This document shows positions 8,582-15,727 of a stretch of 64,000 nucleotides of DNA, piece after piece. Every line of letters starts with the position of its first letter. The first letter of the stretch is position 1. Below the pieces are notes generated by a model. That model was not told the DNA's origin. It did not search any database and worked only from the letters and a program-made list of their open reading frames with translations. The position numbers and the translations under genes are program-made. Source of the stretch: an uncultured Clostridia bacterium (lineage in GTDB: Bacteria > Bacillota > Clostridia > TANB77 > CAG-508); assembly GCA_944392805.1 (NCBI GenBank), contig CALXXZ010000001.1, positions 189,977 to 253,976 of the forward strand, written 5' to 3'.

Positions 8582-8800
8582 TCACCAGTTGTTTTCTGCT
8601 CTTCCTTTTGCTCCTCCTGCTGATAGTTCTACTAGCTCTTTTTCTTCTGCTATCTCATTTTTTTCTTTAGCATCTTGTGCTTGCTTTATTATTCCGTTTT
8701 CTCCTGTTAACATTGATATACTTACTCCTGCTAGTATTAGTAAAACTACTATTGTTACTACTAATGCTATTAGTGTTATACCACTTTTGTTTTTTAACAT
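8582..8800 (-). CDS. Prepilin-like N-terminal segment, cut by an in-frame TGA
   Basis: 72 residues with a type IV prepilin/pseudopilin start: MLKNKSG then ITLIALVVTIVVLLILAGVS, the glycine marking the prepilin-peptidase cleavage site before a hydrophobic helix. The following helix (ENGIIKQAQDAKEKNEIAEEKE) is also typical. AAGGAGG lies 8 bases before the ATG. Translation stops at TGA (8584-8582), but the same frame stays open for 12 more codons and then enters the 441-codon SUMF1-fold reading frame, so the intact gene would encode about 526 residues anchored by a pilin-type helix. No pilus assembly gene or prepilin peptidase is in the window. Confidence 0.75.
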   Translation of the reverse strand: MLKNKSGITLIALVVTIVVLLILAGVSISMLTGENGIIKQAQDAKEKNEIAEEKELVELSAGGAKGRAENNW

Positions 8801-8881
8801 CTTTATTCCTCCTTAGTTTTCTTATATTATATATTTTTTACAGGTACTTGTAAATACTAGTTTTCACATTCGCAGAATAAA

Positions 8882-10162
8882 TTACGGTTTTAGTGCTGTA
8901 ATTGGTAATACATAAATTCCATCTGGTCTTTTGACAACTGCATTATACAAACCACAAATTATACACATAAACTTAGGCTTAACTTCAACTAATTCATAAA
9001 ATCTCTTTAGACTTGTTGCTGCTTCTTCCTCTTTATTCGCTCCTAATTTTATTTCTATTGCTCCATATTCTCCATCTGCAATTTCTACTATTGCATCTAC
9101 TTCTACTCCAGTATCATTTTCTCTGTAATGATATAACTTAGCCCCTATACTCTCTGCGTATATTTTCAAATCTCTTTCGCATAATGCCTCAAAATATAAG
9201 CCCATTGTTTCTAAATCATTTATCAATTTTTCTGGAGTAATATTTAAAACTGCACATCCTAATGATGGATCAACAAAATGTCTTTTAGGATTTTTTCCTA
9301 CATTTAATCTTGAACGTATTTTATACATAAATGGATTTTGATTTTCTATTAAATGTAATCTGTTTAATACATCCAAATAGTCTGTAACTGTATTTCTACT
9401 TATAGTAACATCTTCTTCTGTAATGTTATCGTCAATATCCTTCATTAATACATTATTAGCCGAAATAGTACTCTCATTTCTTGCAAGAGACCTTAACAGC
9501 ATTTCCATTTTTTGTTTATCTCGTTTCACTCCATCTATTTCTACTATATCTTTATCTAATACTGCTTCAATATAACTTCTAGCGATTTTCATAGCTCCTG
9601 CTACACTAATATTAATCGTTTCGGGCCATCCACCTCTTACAATTAGTTCTGCTAATGTTTTCAATTCTACTTTGTTTACCAGTTTGTTTTTTACTTTGTT
9701 TTCAAATAAACCTTTTAAAGAAACTTCTCCGCTAGAATCACCCGATTCATATAAAGACATTGTATACATTTTCATTTTGCAAATTCTTCCTGCTCCTGAA
9801 TGATGTATTTTATCACTTACAGGAACACTTGAACCTGTTAAAATGTATTTACCTTTTTCATTATCTTGGTCACATTTAAATCTTACTGCATCCCATATAG
9901 CAGGTACTTCTTGCCATTCATCAATAAGTTCTGGTGCATCTTTATCCAAAACTAAATTTACATCCATTTCTGCTAAATGTTTTTCTCTAAAGTTATCGGC
10001 TGTATTATTTAAATATACTACACTGTTTGAGTGATTTAAAGCTGTCCAAGTCTTTCCACACCATTTTGGTCCTTCAATACTAATTGCACCAAAAATTTCT
10101 AAATTTTCTTCTATTAATTTATCTATTAATCTTGGCATATAACCTTTTTTCGTTAATTTCAT
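8882..10162 (-). CDS. DUF4143-type AAA ATPase (first copy)
   Basis: About 426 residues. N-terminal P-loop ATPase (AAA_14-like) with Walker A EGPKWCGKTW (about residues 30-39) and Walker B ELIDEWQEVP (about 74-83). The C-terminal half is a DUF4143/PD-(D/E)XK-like domain with GVEVDAIVEIADGEYGAIEIKLG, whose D, E and K residues fit a nuclease-like fold. These ATPases are common accessory genes with unknown role. The start ATG at 10162 has GAGAGGTG upstream; a longer reading frame runs back through tandem repeats and is rejected. It is followed by open sequence and the prepilin gene. Only moderately similar to the adjacent second copy, so the two are not a recent duplication. Confidence 0.85.
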   Translation of the reverse strand: MKLTKKGYMPRLIDKLIEENLEIFGAISIEGPKWCGKTWTALNHSNSVVYLNNTADNFREKHLAEMDVNLVLDKDAPELIDEWQEVPAIWDAVRFKCDQDNEKGKYILTGSSVPVSDKIHHSGAGRICKMKMYTMSLYESGDSSGEVSLKGLFENKVKNKLVNKVELKTLAELIVRGGWPETINISVAGAMKIARSYIEAVLDKDIVEIDGVKRDKQKMEMLLRSLARNESTISANNVLMKDIDDNITEEDVTISRNTVTDYLDVLNRLHLIENQNPFMYKIRSRLNVGKNPKRHFVDPSLGCAVLNITPEKLINDLETMGLYFEALCERDLKIYAESIGAKLYHYRENDTGVEVDAIVEIADGEYGAIEIKLGANKEEEAATSLKRFYELVEVKPKFMCIICGLYNAVVKRPDGIYVLPITALKP

Positions 10163-10211
10163 TAACTTCACCTCTCTTATATGATAACATATTTTGTTAT
10201 TTTTTTCAATA

Positions 10212-10280
10212 TTTGTTGTGCATTTTTTGACCATTTTGCTGTGCAAATTTTGAGCATTTTGTTGTGCATTTTTTGACTTT
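10212..10280 (-). repeat. Three tandem 23-bp repeats upstream of the first DUF4143 gene
   Basis: Three head-to-tail units at 10212-10234, 10235-10257 and 10258-10280. Units 1 and 3 share TTTGTTGTGCATTTTTTGAC; unit 2 differs at a few positions (TTTGCTGTGCAAATTTTGAG). They lie 50-120 bp upstream of the start codon, where a promoter or operator would be. Possible regulator binding sites. Confidence 0.75.
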
Positions 10281-10283
10281 TTT

Positions 10284-10324
10284 AAAAGCAATGTCATAAA
10301 ATAAATTTACAACATTGCTTTTTA
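10284..10324 (-). terminator. Terminator and copy 1 of a repeated hairpin
   Basis: AAAGCAATGT and ACATTGCTTT form a stem just after the stop codon of the second DUF4143 gene. Apart from one substitution and one extra T, the whole unit is identical to the hairpin at 11791-11828. Confidence 0.75.
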
Positions 10325-10325
10325 C

Positions 10326-11663
10326 TTAATTTCTTTCCCTTAAAAATCTTTTTAGAAGAAATGTTAAGAAATATGGAAAAGTATAAAATTCTCCATTAAA
10401 TCCAATATTTTTATTACATAATTTTATACCATATTTAATATCTTGATATTTTTTACTACCTACCAAATTATTTAAAGAAATTGTTGCACCATCGTTTGCT
10501 TTCACCTCAACAGGAATTAAAGAATTTTTATCTCTTACCATAAAATCCATTTCAATTTTTTTACTATCATCTCTATAAAAATATAAATCATATCCCTCTT
10601 TTACTAGCATATCACTTACAATATTTTCATACAGAGCGCCTTTATATGTATTCATATTTTCATTATTTCTTAAATCATCTTGTATTTCTTCATCTAATGA
10701 GCCAATTAATAAACCAGTATCTGCAAAATATAGTCTATAATTATCTGGATTATAGTTTCCTTTTAGTGGAAGACATGCCTGTTCCATTGCATAACAAACA
10801 TTTACAATTCCAGCATTTTCAAGCCATTCAATGACACCAACATATTCCCTATTTCTCGCCCCATCAGCTATTTTTGATATTTTAAACTTTTTGTTTTCAT
10901 TTCCTAAAAACACTGGTATTTTTCTATAACAGTTCAATATTTTTGTTTTATCTAGCCCACCTGCATATTTTGTTATATCTTCTTCATAATCAATCAAAAT
11001 TTGTTGTTGCATTTTTAAAATTCCACTAAAATTTTTATTTTTAACAAATTGACTTACTATTGCAGGCATGCCCCCTACTATCATGTATTCTTTAAAATTA
11101 GACATCATAACATTGTACTGCATATTATTTAATGGCTTTAGCTCTATCATATATTTATATAGGTCGTTAATTTGCTCACTATTATATCCTTTAGCCCATA
11201 AGAATTCTTCAAAATCTAGTGACCTCATAATATAATCTTCTTTATTACCAACACTGTTTGATTCAATTTCTTTATAATTAATTCCCATTAAAGAACCTGA
11301 ACAAATGATATCATATCTACCATCTTCTCTAAAAGCTTTTAATGAAGTTGCTGTACTTACACAATCTTGCATTTCATCAAAAAAGATTAATGTATCATGT
11401 TCGTTTAGCTCAAGTTCTGGCATTTTTAATGTTATGTTTTTTATTATATTATCAACTTCAAAACCTTCTTCAAATATTGTTTTAAATTGTGGTTGAAGTG
11501 CAAAGTTTATTTCTATGAAAGTTTTATAGTTATTAACTCCGAAATTTCTAATTGCATTTGTTTTTCCTATTTGTCTTGCTCCTTTTATTATTAAGGGTAA
11601 TCTGTCTTTATTATTTTTCCATTCAATAAGGTAATCATCAATTTTTCTTTTTAATCTTTCCAT
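10326..11663 (-). CDS. DUF4143-type AAA ATPase (second copy)
   Basis: About 445 residues. Walker A is KGARQIGKTN (about residues 28-37), Walker B is LIFFDEMQD (about 94-102), and the C-terminal DUF4143 domain carries EMDFMVRDKNSLIPVEVKAN, a PD-(D/E)XK-like pattern. This is the same broad family as the neighbour downstream. The ATG at 11663 is preceded by AGGAGG; the earlier in-frame ATG lies upstream of this ribosome site and is rejected. The gene lies between two near-identical 38-39 bp hairpins (10284-10324 and 11791-11828) and has a duplicated 26-bp sequence just upstream, suggesting it entered as a cassette. Cellular role unknown. Confidence 0.85.
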   Translation of the reverse strand: MERLKRKIDDYLIEWKNNKDRLPLIIKGARQIGKTNAIRNFGVNNYKTFIEINFALQPQFKTIFEEGFEVDNIIKNITLKMPELELNEHDTLIFFDEMQDCVSTATSLKAFREDGRYDIICSGSLMGINYKEIESNSVGNKEDYIMRSLDFEEFLWAKGYNSEQINDLYKYMIELKPLNNMQYNVMMSNFKEYMIVGGMPAIVSQFVKNKNFSGILKMQQQILIDYEEDITKYAGGLDKTKILNCYRKIPVFLGNENKKFKISKIADGARNREYVGVIEWLENAGIVNVCYAMEQACLPLKGNYNPDNYRLYFADTGLLIGSLDEEIQDDLRNNENMNTYKGALYENIVSDMLVKEGYDLYFYRDDSKKIEMDFMVRDKNSLIPVEVKANDGATISLNNLVGSKKYQDIKYGIKLCNKNIGFNGEFYTFPYFLTFLLKRFLRERN

Positions 11664-11684
11664 AATTTTTACCTCCTGATAATA

Positions 11685-11744
11685 TTTTATCACATTTTTA
11701 GAAAGTTTTCAATGTGGTTTTATCACATTTTTAGAAAAGTTTTC
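11685..11744 (-). repeat. Two direct repeats upstream of the second DUF4143 gene
   Basis: A 26-base sequence (11685-11710, containing TTTTATCACATTTTTAGAAA) recurs at 11718-11744 with one extra A. It ends about 20 bases before the start codon, so it overlaps the expected promoter and may hold operator sites. Confidence 0.7.
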
Positions 11745-11790
11745 GACACTTTTTTCACATTTTTATATCAATTTGTAAGTATCAATCAAA

Positions 11791-11828
11791 AAAAGCAATG
11801 CCATAAAATAAATTACAACATTGCTTTT
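11791..11828 (-). terminator. Terminator of the SASP gene; copy 2 of the repeated hairpin
   Basis: AAAAGCAATG and CATTGCTTTT pair across a loop that shares the sequence CATAAAATAAAT with copy 1. It follows the SASP stop codon by 10 bases. Confidence 0.75.
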
Positions 11829-11837
11829 ATCTAAAAA

Positions 11838-12017
11838 CTATTTATTTTCAACTGCTCTATTAGCAATCTCTATAGCTTTGGAAACTATATTACCACATGT
11901 TTTAGATGATACATTTTCCCAACTTCCACCATCTCTTTTAACTTGATCATATACACCTAATTCTTTTGCTATCTCTGTTCGTAAGTTTTCAGATATTAAT
12001 TTGCTATTTCTAGACAT
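11838..12017 (-). CDS. Small acid-soluble spore protein, alpha/beta-type-like
   Basis: 59 residues: starts MSRNSKLISENLRTEIAKEL and continues GVYDQVKRDGGSWENVSSKT, CGNIVSKAIEIANRAVENK. The pattern E-I-A-x-E-L-G-V ... G-x-W-x-x-V-(S/T)-S-K-x-x-G-x-I matches the two DNA-binding helices of alpha/beta SASPs, which coat spore DNA and protect it from UV. The second motif lacks the usual GG before the last helix (NIVSKAI instead of xVGGxMVK), so it is a divergent member. AAGGATGAGTAATC precedes the ATG. ypeB, another spore gene, is next upstream. The gene was found by reading the strand because it is short. Confidence 0.75.
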   Translation of the reverse strand: MSRNSKLISENLRTEIAKELGVYDQVKRDGGSWENVSSKTCGNIVSKAIEIANRAVENK

Positions 12018-12134
12018 GATTACTCATCCTTTCAAATTTAATCTGTTTTACGGACCGTTTAGAAAAAGTTAATTAACTCTTTCTAAAAATATTATTAGCA
12101 AAAAAACAAAATTTATTTAATCAATTTTTGTAAA

Positions 12135-13466
12135 TTATTCAGTCAAAGTTCCATTTGGAGTATTAGTAATCAATAAAATGTCTTCTTCTTCACCTGTTTT
12201 GGCATTAATATAGGCTATAAAATCAATATCTTCTACTTTTCCTTTAAATTCATAACAAAAAGTTTCAGTTTTCCATTCAGTTGGAATCATTGCTAAACCT
12301 TCGCTTTTAATTTCAATTTTATCACTTAAGCTTTTTCTTGCTTCATCTATAGAAATCTTAGGTGTAGGAATTTGTCTTTCATAATGGCAATTTAAATATC
12401 CTGTTGTTTCTAGTCCCATAATTTCTCCATTATCTAAAGCTATTTTTACTTTTATCAAATCTGAATATATTAAAACATCTCCTTGTTTATATGCATAATT
12501 TACTGTAATAAATCCATTATTTTTCAAATAATAAGTTGCCTGCATATTATGAAAACCTTTTTCATTTAAATATTGTTTTCCCTTTTCAATTGCCTCTTCT
12601 GCACTTATTTTTTCTTCTGAAACATCTCTATTATAGTTTAAAAATACAAGATGTCCACCTTTTTTAGAAATTGATAATCCAATTGTTTTATCATCATTAG
12701 TTGTAATTTCAAATCTATAAACAGGAATATCTCCATTTTCAACAAATCCATTGTTTTTAGTATTTTTTACATTATCTTTTCCAATAAATTCCTCTGCCTT
12801 TTGTTTTGCAGTTTCTTCATCAATTTCATCTCCTGTTAATCCCTTTTTCTCACTACTTGTAATGTGTTCTGAAAATGCTCCATCATAAATTAGACCAGTA
12901 TATTCATGGAAATTTTCTTCTACAACATCAAATGTACTTACTTCAGCAATTTCTGCCCCTTCATTATTTTTCATCAAATCTTCCCAAGTCATTATTCCAT
13001 TATTTAATTCATCTGACATTTCATTTAAAGTATTTGATAAATCATTACTATAATTATATAATTCTTTTATTTTCCCAATTTCCTCATCAGTAAGTGCATT
13101 TCCTTCTATATTTTTTCTTGAAAGAAAATAACTATATTCACTTACCTGATTTAAAAATTTTTCTGTATTTTCTAATTCCTGACTTTCAATTGGTAACATT
13201 CCTAAATAACTTTGTGCTAAATTTGATTCTCTCCACACATGTGTAAGCATCTCTGCTCCATGTTCTGCTGTTTTTGAGACCATTGTCTTAGCAAGATATG
13301 TTTTTACATTTTGCACATAATCAACAACTTCATAAAATGCTCTATTATAATCATTTTCTTTCGTAATCGCATATTTCTTACTTTCTTTACTGTAATTATA
13401 TCCTAAAACACCAAGTGCTATTACTAATACAGCTATTACAGCTATCCAAATTATATTTTTTTTCAT
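12135..13466 (-). CDS. ypeB: Spore germination protein YpeB
   Basis: 443 residues. An N-terminal membrane anchor (residues 5-23, IIWIAVIAVLVIALGVLGYN) is followed by the YpeB-type sequence DYNRAFYEVVDYVQNVKTYL, SQSYL-like LAQSYLGMLP and a long helical region, then PepSY-like repeats (AKQKAEEFIG, AIEKGKQYLNEKGFHNM, ARKSLSDKI). In Bacillus, YpeB stabilises the cortex-lytic enzyme SleB in the spore inner membrane and is needed for cortex hydrolysis. No sleB is adjacent here. AAGGAGG precedes the ATG. The gene diverges from the UgtP-like gene; the 116-bp gap must hold both promoters. Confidence 0.9.
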   Translation of the reverse strand: MKKNIIWIAVIAVLVIALGVLGYNYSKESKKYAITKENDYNRAFYEVVDYVQNVKTYLAKTMVSKTAEHGAEMLTHVWRESNLAQSYLGMLPIESQELENTEKFLNQVSEYSYFLSRKNIEGNALTDEEIGKIKELYNYSNDLSNTLNEMSDELNNGIMTWEDLMKNNEGAEIAEVSTFDVVEENFHEYTGLIYDGAFSEHITSSEKKGLTGDEIDEETAKQKAEEFIGKDNVKNTKNNGFVENGDIPVYRFEITTNDDKTIGLSISKKGGHLVFLNYNRDVSEEKISAEEAIEKGKQYLNEKGFHNMQATYYLKNNGFITVNYAYKQGDVLIYSDLIKVKIALDNGEIMGLETTGYLNCHYERQIPTPKISIDEARKSLSDKIEIKSEGLAMIPTEWKTETFCYEFKGKVEDIDFIAYINAKTGEEEDILLITNTPNGTLTE

Positions 13467-13582
13467 AATTCCTCCTTAACAAATTCTTAATTTAAAAATA
13501 TTTTTGGTTTTTTTTGCAAAAATTATACAATATAATTAATTTTTATGATAAAATATTTTTAAAAATTTGAGGAGAAGTTTAT

Positions 13583-14710
13583 ATGAGGAAAGTAATTATA
13601 TTTTATGCATCATATGGTGGTGGACATTTATCAGCAGCCCGCTCAATAAAAGAATATATAGAAAATCATTATGATGATGTTGAATTAAAATTAGTAGATT
13701 GTATGGAATATGTAAATAAAGTAGTTAATAAAGTTACTACAAAAGCATATGCAGAAATGGCAAAAAAAGCTCCACGCACATGGGGAAGAGTTTATTGGAA
13801 ATCTCAAAAAGGTCCTTTAGCACATATAAGTACAGCATCAAATAAAGTATTATCATTAAAATTAAATAAATTATTAAAAGATTTTAAACCTGATATTATA
13901 ATATCTACACATCCATTTGGAACTCAAATGTGTGCATATTTGAAAAAATTAGGAAAATTAGATGCAAAAATTGCAACGGTAATGACTGACTATGCACCAC
14001 ATGACCAATGGCTTGTATTCAATAAATATGTAGATTATTATTTTGTCTCACATGAAGGTATGAGGAAACAATTAATTAATAAAGGTGTTTCAAAAGAAAA
14101 TGTTTTTGCAACTGGTATTCCTCTTTCTAATAAATTTTTGCTAAAATATGATAAAAAACAAATTTTACAAAATTTTGGATTATCACCTGATAGAAAAACA
14201 GTTCTATTTTTTGGTGGTGGAGAATTTGGTTTAGGAAAAACTCAAACTTTTAAGATTTTTAAATCTTTTGTTGAAAATAATAATAATATACAAATTGTTG
14301 CAATTTCAGGAAAAAATCAAAAGATGAAAGAAAGTTTTGAACATTTAGTAAAAGATTTAGATAAAGAAAAATTTGTAAAAGTTTTAGAATATACCGATAA
14401 AGTTCCAGAACTTATGAGTATTTCTGATTTAGTTGTAACTAAACCTGGTGGGCTTACTACAACAGAAAGTTTGGCTTCAGGTTTACCAATAGTTGTAATT
14501 AATCCAATTCCAGGTCAAGAAGAAGAAAATGCTACATATCTTGAAAAACATAAAGTTGCTATTTGGATAAAGAAAAATGACAATGTTGAAGAAATTTTAA
14601 ATGCTTTATTTTCTGATCCATCTAAAATGCGTGAAATGAAAATTAGAGCAAGACTTCTTGCAAAAAAGAATTCTACTAGAGATATTTGTAAAATATTATT
14701 AGATAATTAA
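13583..14710 (+). CDS. UgtP/MGDG-synthase-like processive diacylglycerol glycosyltransferase
   Basis: 375 residues, GT28-type. The N-terminal MGDG-synthase domain has ASYGGGHLSAARSIKEYI (residues 9-26) and STHPFGTQM (about 112-120); the C-terminal nucleotide-sugar domain has FFGGGEFGLG and the donor-binding KPGGLTTTESLASGLPIV segment with PGQEEENA. These enzymes transfer glucose or galactose from UDP-sugar to diacylglycerol, making membrane glycolipid and, in some Firmicutes, the lipoteichoic acid anchor. GAGGAG precedes the ATG. It is one of few plus-strand genes left of the origin. The sugar donor could come from the phosphoglucomutase and pyrophosphorylase at 22-25 kb. Exact sugar cannot be told. 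Confidence 0.88.
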   Translation: MRKVIIFYASYGGGHLSAARSIKEYIENHYDDVELKLVDCMEYVNKVVNKVTTKAYAEMAKKAPRTWGRVYWKSQKGPLAHISTASNKVLSLKLNKLLKDFKPDIIISTHPFGTQMCAYLKKLGKLDAKIATVMTDYAPHDQWLVFNKYVDYYFVSHEGMRKQLINKGVSKENVFATGIPLSNKFLLKYDKKQILQNFGLSPDRKTVLFFGGGEFGLGKTQTFKIFKSFVENNNNIQIVAISGKNQKMKESFEHLVKDLDKEKFVKVLEYTDKVPELMSISDLVVTKPGGLTTTESLASGLPIVVINPIPGQEEENATYLEKHKVAIWIKKNDNVEEILNALFSDPSKMREMKIRARLLAKKNSTRDICKILLDN

Positions 14711-14718
14711 CACATAAA

Positions 14719-14750
14719 AAACCACTTCATATATTATTATGAGGTGGTTT
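14719..14750. terminator. Bidirectional terminator between convergent genes
   Basis: AAACCACTTCATA (14719-14731) pairs with TATGAGGTGGTTT (14738-14750) with a short loop, A-rich on one side and T-rich on the other. It serves the glycosyltransferase gene and recR, which converge here. Confidence 0.85.
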
Positions 14751-14755
14751 CTTGT

Positions 14756-15355
14756 TTATAGTTCTCTTCTACCTTCTAATGCTTTTGTAAGAGTGATTTC
14801 ATCAGTATATTCCAAATCTCCTCCAACTGGAATTCCGTGTGCAATTCTAGTAACTTTAATTCCTAAAGGTTTTATCAATTTTGATAAGTACATTGCTGTT
14901 GCTTCTCCCTCAACTCTAGGATTTGTTGCTAAAATTACTTCTTTAACTTGTCCATCCATAAGTCTTGAAAGTAATTCTTTTATTTTAATATCATCAGGTC
15001 CAATTCCATTCATTGGTGAAATTGAACCATGTAATACATGATATACGCCTTTAAATTCATGTGTTCTTTCCATTGCAATAATATCTCTTACGTCTTCTAC
15101 AACACATATAATTGACTGATCCCTTTTTGGATTTCCACAAATTATACATGGGTCTGTATCTGATATATTAAAACATTTGCTACAATATTTTAAATTCTTT
15201 TTAGCATTTACTATTGCAGAAACAAATTCATCTGTTTCTTCTTTTGATGCATTTAATATATAAAATGCAAGTCTTGCCGCTGTTTTGTTTCCTATACTTG
15301 GTAATTTTTCAAATGCTTCTATTAGCTTTTCTATTGATGGTGAATAAAACGACAT
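14756..15355 (-). CDS. recR: Recombination protein RecR
   Basis: 199 residues, full length. Helix-hairpin-helix near residues 8-30 ([22 protein letters not shown]), a zinc finger [16 protein letters not shown] (about 57-72) and a Toprim domain with [15 protein letters not shown] and [16 protein letters not shown]. RecR works with RecO and RecF to load RecA at gaps. It ends the dnaX-ybaB-recR cluster, 15 bp after ybaB, the usual Firmicutes order. AAGGAG precedes the ATG. Confidence 0.96.
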   Translation of the reverse strand: MSFYSPSIEKLIEAFEKLPSIGNKTAARLAFYILNASKEETDEFVSAIVNAKKNLKYCSKCFNISDTDPCIICGNPKRDQSIICVVEDVRDIIAMERTHEFKGVYHVLHGSISPMNGIGPDDIKIKELLSRLMDGQVKEVILATNPRVEGEATAMYLSKLIKPLGIKVTRIAHGIPVGGDLEYTDEITLTKALEGRREL

Positions 15356-15370
15356 TTGTTACTCCTTCTT

Positions 15371-15715
15371 TTACATTAATCCTGGTATATTAAATTTTCC
15401 CATTGAAGCACTTTGTGCATCATCAACTTGTTTAAATGCTTGATTTATACAAGTTACAATTAAATCTTGTAACATTTCTATATCATCTGGGTCTACTACT
15501 TCTTTTTGTAATTTTAATTCTTTAATTTCTTTTTGTCCTGTAACTTTTACTGTTACAGCTCCTCCTCCAGCTGATGCTTCAAATTCTTTTGCTGCAAGTT
15601 CTGTTTGTGATTTTTCTAAATCTGCTTGCATTTTTTTGGCTTCTTTCATTAAACTATTTATATTCATTCCGCCAAATCCTCCCATACCTCCTGGGAATCC
15701 TCCTCTTTTTGACAT
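15371..15715 (-). CDS. YbaB/EbfC family nucleoid-associated protein
   Basis: 114 residues. A glycine- and methionine-rich start (GGFPGGMGGFGGMN) precedes the helical core MKEAKKMQADLEKSQTEL and the beta-rich section AGGGAVTVKVTGQKEIKEL that is diagnostic of the family, with QDLIVTCINQAFKQVDD at the end. Members bind DNA as tweezer-like dimers. It lies 12 bp after dnaX and 15 bp before recR, the conserved context of this family. AGGAGG precedes the ATG. Confidence 0.93.
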   Translation of the reverse strand: MSKRGGFPGGMGGFGGMNINSLMKEAKKMQADLEKSQTELAAKEFEASAGGGAVTVKVTGQKEIKELKLQKEVVDPDDIEMLQDLIVTCINQAFKQVDDAQSASMGKFNIPGLM

Positions 15716-15727
15716 TATACATTCCTC

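Noticed and set aside
8582-8584. Alternative genetic code or selenocysteine at the in-frame TGA
   Set aside because: TGA terminates spmA normally (overlapping the spmB ATG), tryptophan is encoded by TGG, and no SECIS-like hairpin was recognised after the codon.
10212-10280. CRISPR array
   Set aside because: The repeats are contiguous with no spacers, and no cas gene is near.
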